A stretch of 7,338 bases of DNA from the NCBI GenBank assembly GCA_016938155.1, contig JAFGVF010000063.1, forward strand, positions 1 to 7,338, given 5' to 3'. Made by a program: the position numbers and the translations under genes. The notes under the pieces were generated by a model that made no database searches, had not been told where the DNA came from, and was given only the letters and a program-made list of their open reading frames with translations. The DNA is from Candidatus Cloacimonadota bacterium. Its GTDB lineage: Bacteria; Cloacimonadota; Cloacimonadia; Cloacimonadales; JAFGVF01. Each line of letters begins with the position of its first letter. Position 1 is the first letter of the stretch. Shown one piece after another: positions 5,767-7,338 of the stretch.

Positions 5767-7338
5767 CTATCCAACCAACGCTTCATTGAGTTCATCTATT
5801 ATTTTATTCATATTTTCTCCAAATAGTTGCCACATTCTTCCTTTACCGCCAAAGCTGTCAAAAGGGGTTAGGTCGAGGTCATCGAAATCAAAATGTAAGC
5901 TTGTGGCAATATGTTCTTTTATCATTCTGAGGAAGTTCATCTGCTCGTCTGTAAACAAATTGTGTTTACCGGCATTCTTCTTAAATACCCAGGTTTGGAA
6001 GTTTCTATCCACAACCTTATCATAAGGTGTTAATACCGTATCAATTCCTGTAATCCGGCGGATAAGTGAGACCAGGGCAATAAGCTCCGCTTTGGGGCTA
6101 TGATATTTCACTTCCTCCAATCTTTTAAATGCCTGCCAGACATATCCCGGGGCAAGATTGGGTTTTTGCAATTTGAGCTTATCGAGCACTTCTCTGAGCA
6201 TCTCAAAGGTTAATTCACGCAATCTATAGGGCTGATTGTAGAATATCTTTAGAGCAGTGATTTCATCTTTATTCTGTTCAAGGAAATCTTTGAACTCCTG
6301 CACTATCTTTTCCATTTTTTCAAGGCTCTCATTTTCCCATCCTTGAAATATGGTTTCATCGAGATTAACAGTATCAATTATCTGCTCATGGCACCTGCGA
6401 ACATTCTCAATGTAATCATTCAAAACTCCGGAAAAGATTTCCCGAGCTGTATCTAATAACTGTCTTTCTGCCTTTTGTTTTGCCTCTGATATCTCAAGGT
6501 CCGGCTGTCCTATCTTTAACTCATTTGAAAGAATTTCTATCTGGTCAGGGTCATAGGCAAATAAGAGGTCTTTAATAGACTGATTTATTGTCTTGCCGTT
6601 GGCAAGTTCAGTGAAACGGGTCTTCTCTTCGGGAGTTAACTGCTTTTCCAATCTCCCGAGTCTGCCGGCAAGAGTAGTGAACAGGTCTTCATCTTCTGCC
6701 CCAAAAGTAACTGCATTAAGAAGGTCTTTCAGAGGAATTCCCGGTTTTCTTTCCAGCGGTCTGCTGAAGCTTCTGATTGTTTTGGTAACTCCTACGGCAT
6801 CCACGATTACAAAATGTGTTTTTGCTGAGACAGCAGAAGGTGTTACCTTTTTTAAGTCATCATATCCTAAGGTTCGTGTTCCTCTCCCGAGCATTTGCTC
6901 GAAGTAGTTTTTGCTTTTCACATCCCGCATAAACAGAAGACATTCCAAGGGTTTCACATCCGTTCCGGTAGCAATCATATCAACGGTTACCACTATACGG
7001 GGATTATAATCATTACGAAACTGAGCTAATACCGATTTGGGGTCTTCTTCAGCTTTGTAGGTTACTTTCTTACAGAAGGCATTCCCTTCATTGAATTCTT
7101 CCCGGACAATGTTGATAATATCGTCCGCATGACTGTCTGTTTTGGCAAAAATAAGAGTCTTGGGTATTTCCTTTCTTCCCGGGAATATCTCCGGCAAACT
7201 GTTCAGAAAACCTTTTATCACTGTTCTTATCTGACTGGGATTGACTACCTCTTTATCAAGTTGTTTTTCTGTGTAGATAACCTCTTCATCTAATTGCTCC
7301 CACCGTTTTTTACGAGACAGCTTTTCCCTGAAATCCAC
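5767..7338 (-). CDS. hsdR: Type I restriction endonuclease subunit HsdR (EcoEI-like), C-terminal part
   Basis: This is the motor and cleavage subunit of the type I complex; it uses ATP to translocate DNA toward the bound core and cuts at a distance from the site. Only the last 523 residues are in the window. The frame is open to the right edge, and the GTG at 7338 is an internal valine codon, not a start. The endonuclease domain and helicase motor 1, including Walker A and B, therefore lie outside. Seen here are superfamily-2 helicase motor-2 motifs: TLIFAK (61-66, motif IV region), VVTVDMIATGTD (116-127, motif V) and QMLGRGTR (148-155, motif VI). After a long helical region comes the EcoEI-type R C-terminal domain (about 360-520), with FKRLEEV, FTDEQMNFLRMIKEHIA and LTPFDSFGG followed by WQLFG near the end. 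This C-terminus is characteristic of EcoEI-class enzymes. No frameshift or internal stop is seen. The stop TAG directly precedes the hsdS ATG. GC content is clearly higher than in hsdS. Confidence 0.96.
   Translation of the reverse strand: MDFREKLSRKKRWEQLDEEVIYTEKQLDKEVVNPSQIRTVIKGFLNSLPEIFPGRKEIPKTLIFAKTDSHADDIINIVREEFNEGNAFCKKVTYKAEEDPKSVLAQFRNDYNPRIVVTVDMIATGTDVKPLECLLFMRDVKSKNYFEQMLGRGTRTLGYDDLKKVTPSAVSAKTHFVIVDAVGVTKTIRSFSRPLERKPGIPLKDLLNAVTFGAEDEDLFTTLAGRLGRLEKQLTPEEKTRFTELANGKTINQSIKDLLFAYDPDQIEILSNELKIGQPDLEISEAKQKAERQLLDTAREIFSGVLNDYIENVRRCHEQIIDTVNLDETIFQGWENESLEKMEKIVQEFKDFLEQNKDEITALKIFYNQPYRLRELTFEMLREVLDKLKLQKPNLAPGYVWQAFKRLEEVKYHSPKAELIALVSLIRRITGIDTVLTPYDKVVDRNFQTWVFKKNAGKHNLFTDEQMNFLRMIKEHIATSLHFDFDDLDLTPFDSFGGKGRMWQLFGENMNKIIDELNEALVG

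Noticed and set aside
7336..7338. GTG at the right edge as the start codon of a 523-residue helicase-like protein
   Set aside because: The reading frame is open to the edge, the protein lacks motor 1 and the nuclease domain that an HsdR needs, and the first residues read as internal HsdR sequence. It is a gene cut by the window, not a short one.

Overview
The window is one minus-strand gene block from a bacterial defence locus. Read in the direction of transcription (from high to low coordinates) the order is: hsdR (3' part only), hsdS, an SMC/ABC-type AAA ATPase, an HNH nuclease, hsdM, and the start of a small zinc-ribbon protein cut off by the left edge. All six genes point the same way. 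The first four junctions are 0 nt (TAG directly followed by ATG), a 4-nt ATGA overlap, 1 nt and 23 nt, and the last gap is 38 nt with a clear AAAGGAG ribosome-binding site. No credible terminator or promoter was seen, so the block looks like a single operon whose promoter lies beyond the right edge. There is no gene-free stretch over 300 bases.

Functionally this is a type I restriction-modification system (R, S and M subunits, R of the EcoEI-like class) carrying an embedded two-gene ATPase/HNH-nuclease cassette of the Septu PtuA/PtuB sort between hsdS and hsdM. The R, S and M products would form an adenine-methylating, DNA-translocating restriction complex. The ATPase and HNH protein would form a second, probably separate, nuclease effector. 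The zinc-ribbon gene at the end has no known role.

Three things stand out. The ATPase/HNH pair sits inside the RM operon and is translationally packed against hsdS. HsdS is built from two copies of one target-recognition unit (78 of 131 residues identical by hand count, no gaps, period 210 residues), which predicts a symmetric bipartite recognition site. Base composition is mosaic: sampled 60-base lines inside hsdR and hsdM run about 42-53% GC, while those in hsdS, the ATPase, the HNH gene and the zinc-ribbon gene run about 20-37%.

Organism: a bacterium with moderate to low GC, Shine-Dalgarno-led genes and the standard code. Nothing in the window allows a phylum to be named with confidence, and restriction loci move horizontally, so the composition may not be that of the host.
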